NCBI RefSeq assembly: GCF_963678635.1
Contig: NC_087065.1
Coordinates: forward strand, 41,417,430-41,481,429
From: Symsagittifera roscoffensis
Lineage: Eukaryota > Xenacoelomorpha > Acoela > Convolutidae
Reading direction: 5' to 3'
Length of the DNA stretch: 64,000 bases
Under the pieces are notes generated by a model. That model was not told the DNA's origin and searched no databases. It worked only from the letters and a program-made list of their open reading frames with translations. This document shows, piece by piece, positions 34,140 to 44,356 of this stretch. The position numbers and the translations under genes are program-made. Position 1 is the stretch's first letter. Every line of letters starts with the position of its first letter.

Positions 34140-34155
34140 GGGGGGGGGGGGGGGG
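34140..34155 (+). repeat. 16-base G homopolymer
   Basis: An uninterrupted run of 16 G lies in the LINE leader between the GGA tract and the 2A motif. Its length sets the reading frame that links the upstream ATG to the 2A, so sequencing or assembly error here would change the predicted start. Confidence 0.9.
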
Positions 34156-34324
34156 AGAGGAGCCCGACAACGTGTGTAGCCTAGGCCACACTGTCGGGCG
34201 ATACTTCACCCGTCAACAACTCGCCTACGGAGTAGCCGACCATGGGGGGAAATTAGAGGCAATCAACATCCCAGCAAATAGGAAGCGCCATGTGGAAGTA
34301 ATGGCAAGAATGAAAATGTGTCAC

Positions 34325-34348
34325 GATGTGGAGGCCAACCCAGGACCG
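34325..34348 (+). other. 2A ribosome-skipping motif (DVEANPGP)
   Basis: 2A sequences make the ribosome skip the bond between the final Gly and Pro, releasing the upstream peptide and continuing translation. The core DVEANPGP, preceded by His as in some cardiovirus 2As, is complete here. In APE-type LINEs an N-terminal 2A has been described. Here it would detach the leader peptide from the PHD-APE-RT protein. Confidence 0.75.
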
Positions 34349-34848
34349 GCGAAGTCGAAGTTGAGGTGCACAATATGCAACGAGGGATTCCAGAAGACAG
34401 AGTGGTCAGTCAAATGCAATGGATGCAAGAAGTGGACCCACTGGAATTGCACCTCGCTCGGAGAAGACGGGAGGTGGAGCACGTCGTTCAGAGCACAATG
34501 CTGCACCCCCCAGGAGCCGCATGCCGATGACGGTCAAACGGAAACGGTGGAACAACCAACCGTGGAACCACGAGCCGAAAGTAACGAACACGTGGATCAG
34601 CCCCAGAGAAACGCCAAGAAGCGGGCCAAGAAGCGTGCACAAAAACAACGAAGAAGACAGAAGAGACACGAGAAGCGAGACGAAAAGTGGACGGAAAACG
34701 TCAAACGCATGGGCAAGAAGAAACGAACGAGCATATGGACTTGGAACATCCAGAGAGCGAGAGTAGCCTTCCCCCGTCGGAGCAGATTCGCTGAGATGCT
34801 CTGAGAAGTGGCGAAGAGCCACGCGGAAGTCGTGCTAATCACAGAGCT

Positions 34849-36003
34849 TTGCGAAACGGTAGAGGGAATCAAGTGGATCAAAGCAGGCGATCTCTATGGA
34901 GTCCTCATCCATGGAAAGAAGAGCGGAGTGTTGGCGACCTGTGGGCGGTGAAGTGGAAGGAACAAGGATACAAGAGACAGTGTGGCGACAGAAACACGGC
35001 AGTGGATGTGAGCGGAGTGAGGTTCGTGGCCACGTACCAACCTCTGTGGGAAGGACAAACGGACAATTTCGCAAGATACAGAGAGGAACTGGAAGATATG
35101 ATGATAACCCAGAACCTCTGGGTGATCGGCGGAGACTTCAACTCCAGCGTGGGGGACACCAGAGAACGGAACAGAGACACAGTCGCAGGGAAGTTTGGGC
35201 TGGGCAATACGAATACCGCAGGAGTGGACCTGATCGAGTGGTGCCACGCCAACCAGTTAGCGTGGGTGAACTCGTTCTTCCAACACAAGAACAGAGGAAC
35301 GTGGAAGAACCCGGCGAACGGAAGCTGGCACGAGCTAGACGGCTTTCTGGTTAAGCAGAAGGAGAGAAGCCGAAGAGTCGTCAACGTCAGCACGTTGGGA
35401 GTGAACAAACTGAGCGACCACCGGGCAAAGAGGATGACCTGCACTCTGGAAGACAAGAAGAAGCGCCACCACGGTTCGACGAAGGGCCAGCGCAGACGGA
35501 CTGTGGATTGGGACAAGCTGAAGATCCCAGAAATGGCAGCGAAATTCCGAGAAAAAATCGAGAACCCGGAGGATTCAGTGGAAGACTGGAACGACGCAAT
35601 GAAGCTGTTCGAGAAAGCGGGAAATCTAGCCTGTGGTTCCAAAGCGAAACGGAACTTGAGCCCGTGGCTAGATACTCACCTGGAAGAGATCGACAACTTT
35701 CAGAACCTTATCTCTCGATTTACTCAGGAAATGAACAACAACATCCTGACAGCGAGAGAAGAACGGAAGACGGTCAGGAAAGACTACAAAAAAGCGAAGA
35801 AATGGTGGGAAGAAGAGTGGTGGATGGAAATTGTCGAAGACGCGAGGAAGGCAGAACTCCAAGGCGACATCGGGACGCTGTACAAGACACTGAAGCGTAT
35901 TGGAATCAAAGACAACTGCACCTTTGAGGACGAAACCTTCAGCCCCGAAGAGTTCCGAAGTCACTTTATAAAAGTATCAGAGAACAGATACAAAAGAGGA
36001 TGA
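34849..36003 (+). pseudogene. LINE ORF part 2: AP endonuclease core
   Basis: The real LINE frame joins near 34945. Endonuclease signatures are WVIGGDFNSSVG (Asp/Asn pair at 35128-35142), SFFQHKN...TW...SWHELDGFLV and LSDHRAKR (catalytic Ser-Asp-His at 35412-35420). The enzyme nicks DNA to prime reverse transcription. A charged linker follows (35450-36000) toward RT. TGA at 36001 ends the frame, but the same frame continues afterwards (DEIVKTLEEITERTD). Confidence 0.8.
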
Positions 36004-37090
36004 GACGAGATCGTTAAGACCCTGGAAGAGATCACCGAGCGCACCGACCAGACAGCACTGGAAGCGGCCATTGAACTGGAGAGAGTGGTCACGTGGAGGG
36101 AGTTTGAAACGGAGTTGACCAAGATGAGGGATGGAGCACCAGGGAACGACGGAGTTCGGATGCTAGCAGTAAAGATGGCCAGCAAACCAATTAAGCAGCA
36201 GCTCCACAGGATGATTGTGCGGTTGATAGACATGAAGCCGGAGGACTGGCCAGAAGAAATAAAGGAAGGCTGGGTCATTTCCCAGCACAAGAAAGGTCCC
36301 AAGAACGACCTGGGCAACTACCGTGGAGTGTGCCTGTTACCACTGGCAAGCAGACTGATCGCACGGATCTTCGCGACGAGACTCCGGACATGGGCAGAAA
36401 CCATTGGCGTTCTGAATGAGAACCAGAACGGCTTCCGTGGTGGAAGATCTACGGCTGACTCAACGCAGATCATTATCCGGATGGAAGAAGAAACAAGAAG
36501 AGTGTACGGGATGACAGACGAGTGCAACGAGAACCGGCCAGGGGCTGTCCTCCTAGACATCACCAAGGCTTACCCTCGCACCAACAAACCCCTTCTGTGG
36601 GGTATGTTAGCCAGATTTGGCATGACGGACAAGGTGCTTGACCTGCTGAAAGGTCTCCATGAAGAAACGCGATACCGGGTGAAAGGAAACGAAGGTCTCA
36701 GCGATGATTGGGCCCCCGCCAGAGGACTCAGAGAGTAGTGCGCAACATCACCTATCCTTTTCAACAGCCAAAGCAATAAGAAGAGCTGAAAGAGAACGGA
36801 GAAAGGAGGCGGCGTAGAGAGGCCAAGAGTGCGGTCTCACCTGGAGGTGGACACCAGGAGGCAGCCTCCCACCGAGAGAAGCGCCCAGAGCATTACGTAG
36901 CAGCAACAAGTGTAATTTCATCCTGGAGGACTCGTTGTTCGCAGACGACACCTCTCTACTTGGTTGGACCGAAGAGCTCGTCACAGGGAAAGAGGTGATC
37001 AAGAAGAAAATGATGGAGTTTGAAGAGAAATGACACGACGGCAAAGAAGAGTCCATCACTTTTGCAAAAACCAGCGCCCAGAAGACTAGA
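36004..37090 (+). pseudogene. LINE reverse transcriptase domain
   Basis: Frame 36085-36738 shows GAPGNDGVRML, KKGPKNDLGNYRGVCLLP, ARIFATRL, ENQNGFRGGRST and LLDITKAYPRTNKPLLW (catalytic Asp). It ends RGLRE, then TAG where LINEs have Gly, then CATSPILFN. After a frame shift near 36770 the sequence continues with LEDSLFADDTSLLGW: the FADD active-site box is at 36938-36949. TGA at 37031 adds another break. Both catalytic Asp motifs are intact, so decay is by frame disruption only. Confidence 0.8.
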
Positions 37091-38197
37091 ATGCTGGGAA
37101 CCCTCATCGGGAAACGAGAAGACCGAGGAGCCAGGATCAAGAGAGGGTACTACGCGTGGAGCAGAGTGAAGCAATGGCTCTGGAATTCGAGCCTCTCCAA
37201 GCGCACCAGAGCATTGGTGGTCCAAGCCGTAGTGGAGTCCACTCTCCTGTTCGACTGTAGCGTTAGAGCATGGACACCGAGCGACATCCAGAAGTTCCAG
37301 AGCGTTGCAGACAGAGCCTACAGGTTTGTGTGGAACAATGGAAAACCTCTCACACTGATCAGGATGCAGAATGAAGGAGTCAACAGCTACGAGATCCGCA
37401 GACAGCTGAATATTGAATCGATAAGGACCAAGATCGAGTGCAGAGCATTAGAGCGAATGGGCCACGTTCTCAGAATGTCGGATGAGAGGATTGTGAAGAA
37501 AGCCGTCCTCGGATCCTGGGACATGGAGAGGACACGCAGTGGGAACTCGCGAGGCAACACCATCCAGTACTGGCGCAGACTGCTGAAAGAAGCGGGACAT
37601 GAAGACGACAACAGCGAGAACCTCACCAGCGACCGGAAACGATGGAAGAAGACCGTTACAGATCGCAGGACGTTCCTCAAAAACTGGGAGACGCAAATGT
37701 GCAACTGGCACAGAGGATCGGAAAAACCGGCCCGCTCACAATGGAATCGAGAGAGAACAAGTGACAGCGGTTGGCCTTGCCGCTCGGACGGATGCGACAA
37801 GAAGTGCGCATCAAAAGGAGGACGGACGAATCACGAGAGAAAAGCACACAGAAGAGAGTCAGTGGACTACAAGTGTCCAAAGTGCAACGACAGTTTTTCG
37901 GACCAGGCTGCTCTGACGAACCACTTCAAGGCGTGCCAAGGAGGTCAGGGTGGGTTCTGTCCGAAGTGTCAGAAGTCCCTGTCGTTGAGCAACATGGCAA
38001 GACACCGGAGGACCTGTCGAGGAGAGCACCCGACAGCCCCAGAAGTAACCAACACCATTATCACAGGACGATTCGCCGGAACGAGAGCCAGAATCCAATG
38101 CGAAGAATGCGGTACTTGGGTGACAAAAAACAACATTTCAAGACACAGGATCACATGTCCTGGAAACTGGGAATCAAGGCCCCCTCACGGGGCGTAA
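37091..38197 (+). pseudogene. LINE ORF 3' part: RT thumb and four zinc fingers
   Basis: This 368-codon open part continues the RT thumb/connection (RALVVQAVVESTLLFDCSVRAW, RAYRFVWNNGKP, LERMGHVLRMSDERI). It ends with four finger modules: CDKKCASKGGRTNHERKAH, CPKCNDSFSDQAALTNHFKAC, CPKCQKSLSLSNMARHRRTC and CEECGTWVTKNNISRHRITC. The spacing is C2H2/C2HC. C-terminal fingers bind nucleic acid and occur in site-specific (R2/NeSL-like) and trypanosomatid ingi/L1Tc LINEs. No RNase H is visible. The frame ends at TAA 38195 in a C-rich context. Confidence 0.8.
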
Positions 38198-38380
38198 ATG
38201 ACAAAAGAAGAAAAAGAGGAGGAGGAGGAGGAAATAACGGGTCACGAGGTATGAGATGGTTGGCGTTTATGGGTAGTGGCACTATCAAGGGGGTGGATGT
38301 CGGAACGAGAAATCGGCCGTGGAGTGCAAGATATGCAACAACGGGCTGGGCGGATGCGATTTTTTTCAACCTCATCTAAA
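38198..38380 (+). other. LINE 3' untranslated region
   Basis: GC-rich sequence continues past the stop with GAGGAGGAGGAGG, then falls abruptly to AT-rich DNA after CAACCTCATC near 38378. No poly-A tail is evident, only AAAAATTAGATTT. The compositional drop marks the probable 3' end. Confidence 0.5.
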
Positions 38381-39497
38381 AATTAGATTTTTGGTTTGGA
38401 AAAAGGCTAATCAAATAAAGTTCGTTTATGAAAAGTCATTAATCAAAAATCTTTCATGCGATTTTCAGTAGTTGTATTATTGAATGAAAAGTGTAAAATT
38501 AGCAAAGTTTTCTTAATGAAATTTGTATGAGGAGCATTTTTGGTCAACCCGAGTGAGTTATGTAGAAAATTTGAAAAACTTACTTAACCTAAACTTTGCT
38601 CAAAGTGCAAAACACTACCTCAACCATATACCTCCACAACATTCGCGCCCTTGCTCCCCCTAAACTCCTCCCTCCACCTCCCCAATCCCTGACCTAGAAA
38701 AGGTTTTGACTGAGTTTTTTTGGTGAAACTTTTCAATATGTAGGTCAAAAAACCAATTTTTAAATTCTTTTTGGAAAACTTTGGCCAAAAAATTGCTTTT
38801 TATGGAGCTTGATTCGTCTTAAAACTTTTAAGTTTGAACATAAATATAAATTTTCACAAAAACAAACATACCAAGTTATCCCCCTCCACAGCGTTTTGCT
38901 GATGAAAACAGGTCAACCTCCAATGTTTTAACGCGCTCCGACTCTCAAAATAAGTATATACATACGCAAATACATGCACAACTCCAAAATTCGGTCATAT
39001 CAAATATTCACACCCACTAACAAAATTTGTAGCTAAATTAAGAAAATGGTTGAAAACAAAAAATTGAGTAGCATAAACTCGGTTCAAAAAACCAAAGTTG
39101 CGCTGACAAAAAAAACCTAACAGCTGGTAATTAAATTTTGTTTGAATTGTACAAACTACTCTGTTTGCGTTAAAATTGCATGCTAGACCGCATCGCAATC
39201 AAGTGAAAAAAATGATTACAATGCATTTTTATGGTCTGTATCTATGAAAGTGAAGAAAAAAAATCCCTTCTAATTGATTCGCAAGGGATGTATTGGTTTT
39301 TTATGCGGTGATAAAACAATCCGTTTTTAGTTGAATTATTGTACGGAAAAGTTATTTTAATGTATATCACGCAATCCTCGATACAAAAAAATTATATCAT
39401 TCTCAGTTTCTCTGGATTTTCATTTGAAAAACTTCTAAAAACTTTGAAATGTTTTTTTGAACTTGAAAACTTCTAAAAACTTTTGAAAATTTTTGAG
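38381..39497. other. AT-rich DNA, no gene seen
   Basis: A short C-rich patch at 38640-38695 (CTCCCTCCACCTCCCC) and a GTCAAAAAACCAA / GGCCAAAAAATTGC pair resemble the body of the CAGGGGC-type repeats on the opposite strand. No coding or RNA feature is supported. Confidence 0.4.
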
Positions 39498-39500
39498 CTT

Positions 39501-39611
39501 GAAATTTCAATTAACGATGCGTCGCCGATGTATTCAAAAATGTGCAAATAAAGGTAATAATTATTTGCACATTTTTGAGTACATTGGCGACGCATCGTTA
39601 ATTGAAACTTC
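39501..39611. repeat. Hairpin with ~50-bp arms
   Basis: The left arm (39501-39551) contains TTTCAATTAACGATGCGTCG and ends ATGTGCAAATAA. The right arm (39560-39611) is its reverse complement with about three mismatches, and the loop is ~9 bases. The right arm also belongs to the LINE leader-like sequence that follows, so one arm may be a captured inverted copy. Confidence 0.85.
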
Positions 39612-39965
39612 GAATTCAAAAAATTCGAATTTAAAAAAAAACAAATAGAAATTTGCTTCTGTCATTTTATGTTTTTAAACTACAATTTTTAGGTCATCAA
39701 TGCATTGTGCATGCAAGACCGTTAAATTTTTGGTGACTATATTTTTCTATTGTTTTTGGTTGCGAACACATCTCAAAAGTTTCGAATGGCTAAATTTAAA
39801 AAGTCAGCTTTGATGGGATTCTAGCGTAGTCAACTGTACGCTACCGGCGCCAATGATTGTCACGGAGACCATCGCAGAGACAAAAGTGTCGCAGTGCCCA
39901 GGGTTCTGCAAGAGGACCAGGGAGAGGAGGAGCAGGAAGAGGAAGAGGAAGAGGAGGAGGGGGAA
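39585..39965 (+). repeat. Second copy of the LINE 5' leader
   Basis: It matches 33605-34060 of the LINE: TTGGTGACTAT, GCGAACACATCTCAAAA, GATGGGATTCTAGCGTAGTCAA, GACAAAAGTGTCG.AGTGCCCAGGG and a GGA-rich tract. It stops before the 2A region. A solitary 5' end is unusual because LINE copies are normally truncated at the 5' side. Confidence 0.8.
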
Positions 39966-40124
39966 GGTATAATGGGTGACGTGTTCTAGGATGTTTGGCG
40001 TATGGGGGCAGTCACTGGTTTACCTTTTAATTGATTCGCAATGAATTTTATTGCTTTTTTAACAAATAGCAAAACTATCCGCGTAGCAAAACGATGCATT
40101 AGTTCCGAATAGCAAAACAATGTT

Positions 40125-40657
40125 TTTGTTCCGACTTTCGTAACGAAAGTAACGGAATGTATGTGCTCGGGGTGGGTTTTTTTTTCTTCAGACAAATTTC
40201 GACTTTTTGACTAGCCATTTTTGACGGGATTTTTTTTATATCATCCAAAAGGTATTATTGTCCTGAGCTTAAACTTGAAAAGATATTTCACTTCTGATTA
40301 TTTTTTGTAAAGTTATGGGGGTTTAAAGGTTGCCATTTTTAGCCAATTAGGGACAATTAACATGCGATATATTTCGCACTGTGAACGCGTAAGAAGAGAT
40401 TTAAATTGTCTTAGAAATTGCTCCAAATTGGTTGAACGAAGCTTATTTGTCATAATTGATTTGTTACTAGAAGCGAAGCTTATCTTTTGAATTTTATTTG
40501 ACGTGTGGGGGATGATTTTAATTTAAAAAATCTCAAGTTTTAGAAAACATTTCATTTTGTTTTTATTACATTTAACTTTTTCATGTTATTACTGCTCCAT
40601 AGACCTGAAAAGGCAGTCGAAACATTCAAGGCTTCGTTTTGATACAAGCAGTCTTGT
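40125..40657 (+). repeat. Family R array, copy 1
   Basis: Full-length R copy starting TTTTGTTCCGACTTTCGTAACG. Its 3' hairpin is weakened (TCAAGGCTTCGTTTTGA). It is joined head to tail with the next copy at CTTGTTTTTCCGTC with no spacer. Confidence 0.85.
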
Positions 40658-41187
40658 TTTTCCGTCTCTCGATACGAAAGTAACGGAATATTTGTGCTCG
40701 GGACGGGTTTTTTTTCTTCTGACAAATTTCGACTTTTTAACTAGGTATTTTGACGAAAATTTTTCTATCATTCAAAAAGTATTGTTGTCCTGAGCATAGA
40801 TTTTAGAAAAATATTTCACCTGTGATCATTTTTTGTACTGATATGGGGGTTTATAGATTGCCATTCTGGCCAATTTGGGACAATTAACGCGTGATATATA
40901 TCGCGCTATTAACGCGTAAGCGGAGATTTAATCCGTCTTACAAATTGCTCCAAATTGGTTGAACGAAGCTTATTTGTCATAATTGATTTGTTACTAGAAG
41001 CGAAGCTTATCGTTTTGAACTTTATTTGACGTGTGGGGGATGATGTTAATAAAAAAATCTCAAGTTTTAGAAAAAATTTCATTTTGTTTTTATTACATTT
41101 AACTTTTTCATGTTATTACTGCTCCATAGACTTGAAAAGGCAGTCGAAACATTCAAGGCTTCGTTTTGATACAAGCAGTTTTGTTTT
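40657..41187 (+). repeat. Family R array, copy 2
   Basis: Very similar to copy 1 in its 3' half and to copy 3 in its 5' half (CCGTCTCTCGATACGAAAG, GACGGGTTTTTTTTCTTCTGAC). This is the pattern expected from tandem duplication by unequal exchange with period ~531-533 bp. A frame at 40557-40793 is a chance ORF across the junction. Confidence 0.85.
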
Positions 41188-41714
41188 TCCGTCTCTCGAT
41201 ACGAAAGTAACGGAATATTTGTGCTCGGGACGGGTTTTTTTTTCTTCTGACAAATTTCGACTTTTTAACTAGGTATTTTGACGAAAATTTTTCTATCATT
41301 CAAAAAGTATTGCTGTCCTGAGCATAGATTTTAGAAAAATATTTCACCTGTGATCATTTTTTGTACTGTTATGGGGGTTTATAGATTGCCATTCTGGCCA
41401 ATTTGGGACAATTAACGCGTGATATATATCGCGCTATTAACGCGTAAGCGGAGATTTAATCCGTCTTAGAAATCGTTCCAAATTGGTTGAAGGAAGCTTA
41501 TTTGCCATAATTGATTTGTTACAAGGAGCGTAATTTATTCTTTTTTAATTTTATATGGCGTGTGGGAGGATGATTTTCATAAAAATATTCAAATTTTAGA
41601 AAAGAAAGATTCATTTTATTTTTTTTTCATTTAGTTCTGATATGTTATTACTGCTCCATAACCCTTAAAAGGCAGTTGGAACTTTCAGGGCTTCGCCCTG
41701 ATACAAGCATCCTA
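41187..41714 (+). repeat. Family R array, copy 3
   Basis: The 5' two thirds match copy 2 almost exactly, and the 3' third switches to the more common R sequence with an intact TCAGGGCTTCGCCCTGA hairpin. The composite structure supports recombination between tandem copies. Confidence 0.85.
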
Positions 41715-41983
41715 TTTTATATTTGAAAAACAATTGATTTCCATCCTATTCGTACATCGTTATTTTGTTTTTCCTGGAGTTTTTCTGCACTTTTGTCCAA
41801 AATCAAATGAGTGAAAAAAATCTGCATTTGGGCCATTCTGCTTATTGATCCGCCTCCAGACTATTTATATACAATATTTGATAAAAAGACTGTTAGTTCG
41901 AGGATGACGCTCGTGTTTTTGATTTAGTTTAGTATTGAAACTTCAAAAGTACAAATTGTAAACTTCAATCACTTATGCAGAAA

Positions 41984-42340
41984 GGGTGCTATTCTCATGC
42001 GCCAAGGACCGAATGCGCGAAAAAACTCGTGAGCGGATGACCGAAAATAAAATTAGGCGAAAGTCAAATTTTAAAAAGAAGCAATTGCCATGAATTAAAT
42101 GAAGCAATATTTCGCTTCTTTTATAACGAAACCCTTCAAATTTGAAATTTGTTCCAATTCGGCGGCGGTCAGTGACAATTTGAAAATTTTGCATATTTCT
42201 GCCGTTTTTATAATCGGCCAGTATCAATATTCTAGTCCCTGGAAATGTTTACTTTCTTTGCAAATTTTAGATTACTGAAATCTGATTGGCTGATTTGTAT
42301 TTTCGCGCATTCGGTCCTTCGCGCATGAGGAATTCCACCA
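41984..42340. mobile_element. 357-bp MITE with 8-bp target duplications (hAT-like)
   Basis: Inverted ends of ~39 bp (left GGGTGCTATTCTCATGCG then AAGGACCGAATGCGCGAAA; the right end is the inverse) are flanked by identical TGCAGAAA at 41976-41983 and 42341-42348. An 8-bp duplication fits hAT (also P and some Merlin) insertions. The interior is AT-rich and non-coding. A second partial copy of its right half is at 52562-52646. Confidence 0.85.
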
Positions 42341-42348
42341 TGCAGAAA

Positions 42349-44356
42349 CATAAAACGACAAGACTACTCGTTAAAGGGCAGTCAGTTTTCCGTCAAGTAA
42401 ATATTTTAAATTTTCTTTATTTGTCTTTCCCTTGTCGTATGCTATGTAAGTTACAAAATGATGTAGATAGCTTCTAATAATATATGAATAAGAAAATTTG
42501 TTTGCCTCAGTTCAATATGGATTGTATTATGAGTCAGTTTTAATTGCCAGTTCTAAATTAAAATAGCAAGATCTATTTTACGTTAACTGTCTTATGTCGG
42601 TCAGGGTGGTAACTTTACCAAAATCAAAAGTTAACAAAAAAAACACCGTTCTTGGTCGTTTCGAAAAATTCTGTTTATTTGATGCTAATTGAATAGTCAA
42701 AACTAGTTTGAAGCTCACAAGTAAACCGAGCGCAAATAGATAATTTCAAAAGACGGAACAAAAAAATAAGAATAGGAAATAAGACTGCCAGACTATTGCC
42801 TTTTAAAGTCTAATGTTGGGTTTAGATTTTAAAAAACTTTCAGTATTAAAAAATGAACAAACATGTGAAGAAAAACAATTTTTAAGAGATCTTTTTGACA
42901 TCAAGAAACGACTCAATCAGCTTGTTGCTTCGAGTTTGCTAATTAGGTGTATTGGTCATACATTTTGGCGTGACTTAGAAACTAACTGCGTGTTAGTTTT
43001 GATGGTATTTGCCAATCAGCGTTAAACAAAAATTGAAACACTTGACAAGAAGTAAAGCAAGAATGTTTTAAACGACAAGGACAATCTCCGTAAATAAGCT
43101 TCAAAAAATTAATAAGGACAAAAACAATAATACTAAAAAAGTGATAGAACTGACCACTTTTCGTATTAAAGACGTTAATCTTGCTACTTGCGTTAGTTTA
43201 TTTTGCAAAAATATGGCTTCGCAAGATTTTTCCAGATTTTACAAGTGCTAATATATCCGGGAAAAATTTCATTCCTTACCCTATTCTTCCCCTCCCAGCT
43301 TTCGAGAGTGGTCAGAACAACAATTTGAAATCCAGATAGCTCAGATAGTTGAGATAGTGAAATAGTAAGAGCTTACTTTTCAACAAAAAAAAACAATTCT
43401 TCTTACATTTATTCAGGGACAACCAATTTTCACGTTGAAGCTCAATTTTTTATCCTTCAACTTACACTTCGACAAAAAATTTCAAATGTTCATTTTTTTC
43501 ACATTTGATCATTGTCGAACAGTTTTCAGTTTTTATTTCAAAATGCCCATGTTAATTTTCGAAGACAAATAACGCTAGTTTTGTTTTTCCATAAAGAAAT
43601 TTCCCCATATAAATCAAACTAGCAATGTTTTATATGGGAAAAAAAACTAGTAATTTTTCTCTAAGATATAGCCTTGATCATTTGAGAAACATGCGCCCAA
43701 AGTACTGATTTCATAATTTTTGTTGGTGTAAATTGTGTGACAAGCATTTTCTCATGCAAAAAGACTACCGAAACCAAACAATTGCCTCCCCAACTTTTAA
43801 AAAGGTTTTTAAAACCCAAGATAATTGTAATCCAAAAAGATGCCCATTTCAATAGTTAATTCATGCTAAAACAAATGTTTAAGGTGCACAACATAGAAAT
43901 ACAGTAAAAATATAATAATTCCGCCCAAAACTGTCAGCTTGTTTCTGTTCTTCAAGAGAATGATTTTGATATTGTATTGCAACTTTTGACTAACTAGAAA
44001 GAGTAAATTTAATCTTAAGAATAGAAATCTTGAAAGCAAAAAAAACTTTTTAAATGGTGATTTCTCAAATAAATTCAAAAAGATTTTTTTTTGCTAATAA
44101 ACAATGAAACTGAAATATTTGATGGGAAAAATCTTGTACGAAGTTTCAAATGCTTTTGTGACACATGATGGATTTTGAGCAAATATATTCTTTCTCGTTT
44201 CGTTTTTGTCTTAAGTGTTATAAAGTACTGGGAAAGTTGTTTGTTTTAAAAAAAAGCTCTGAATGTGTCAAGTGACTTTAACCAAATATGATATATGACA
44301 GCTTTCAGGAAGAGTGAAAATGAGATTTTGTTTCTTTTTCTATTTGTTGTCGTTTA
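42349..44356. other. AT-rich DNA, no clear gene
   Basis: A 70-codon + frame at 42813-43025 (MLGLDFKKLSVLKNEQTC...) has a fairly balanced, helix-like composition (charged KNEQTCEEKQFLRDLFDIKKR stretch), but no start context, homology or neighbours support it. Nothing else stands out. Confidence 0.4.

Larger units (their letters stand above)
33959..34804 (+). pseudogene. LINE ORF part 1: 2A peptide, PHD-like finger, start of APE
   Basis: The 281-codon frame contains CHDVEANPGP at 34322-34348, an exact match to the viral-type 2A consensus D-V/I-E-x-N-P-G-P. Next comes CTICNEGF...CNGCKKWTHWNC...CC, a C4HC3 PHD-type arrangement. A Lys/Arg-rich stretch follows (around 34611-34720), then SIWTWNIQRARV, the N-terminal strand of an AP endonuclease. 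The real start may be an ATG after the GGA tract (for example 34301), since the low-complexity Glu/Gly part is unlikely to be conserved. TGA at 34802 interrupts the endonuclease; the next codons continue it (EVVLITELCE). Confidence 0.75.
33605..38380 (+). mobile_element. APE-type LINE (non-LTR retrotransposon), GC-rich, broken
   Basis: A GC-rich island in AT-rich DNA encodes, in order: a (GGA)n Glu/Gly tract, 2A peptide, PHD-like finger, very basic linker, AP endonuclease, RT and four zinc fingers. The segment 33605-34060 is repeated at 39585-39965, marking the 5' leader. The 3' UTR runs from 38198 to about 38378. The frame is broken by stops at 34802 (TGA), 36001 (TGA), 36736 (TAG) and 37031 (TGA) and by shifts near 34945 and 36770. 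The element would copy by nicking the target and priming cDNA on it. Confidence 0.85.

Noticed and set aside
33930-34184. A frame with poly-Arg/poly-Glu runs at the GGA tract
   Set aside because: It is a microsatellite read in another frame; it ends before any domain.
34905-35642. A 245-codon open frame on the - strand across the LINE
   Set aside because: It is antisense to the LINE endonuclease. GC-rich DNA with few TA-rich stops gives long shadow frames, and its peptide has no recognisable domain.
33959-38380. Bacterial contamination as the source of the GC-rich island
   Set aside because: The content is a eukaryotic LINE, and its leader sequence is shared with flanking AT-rich DNA at 39.6-40.0 kb.
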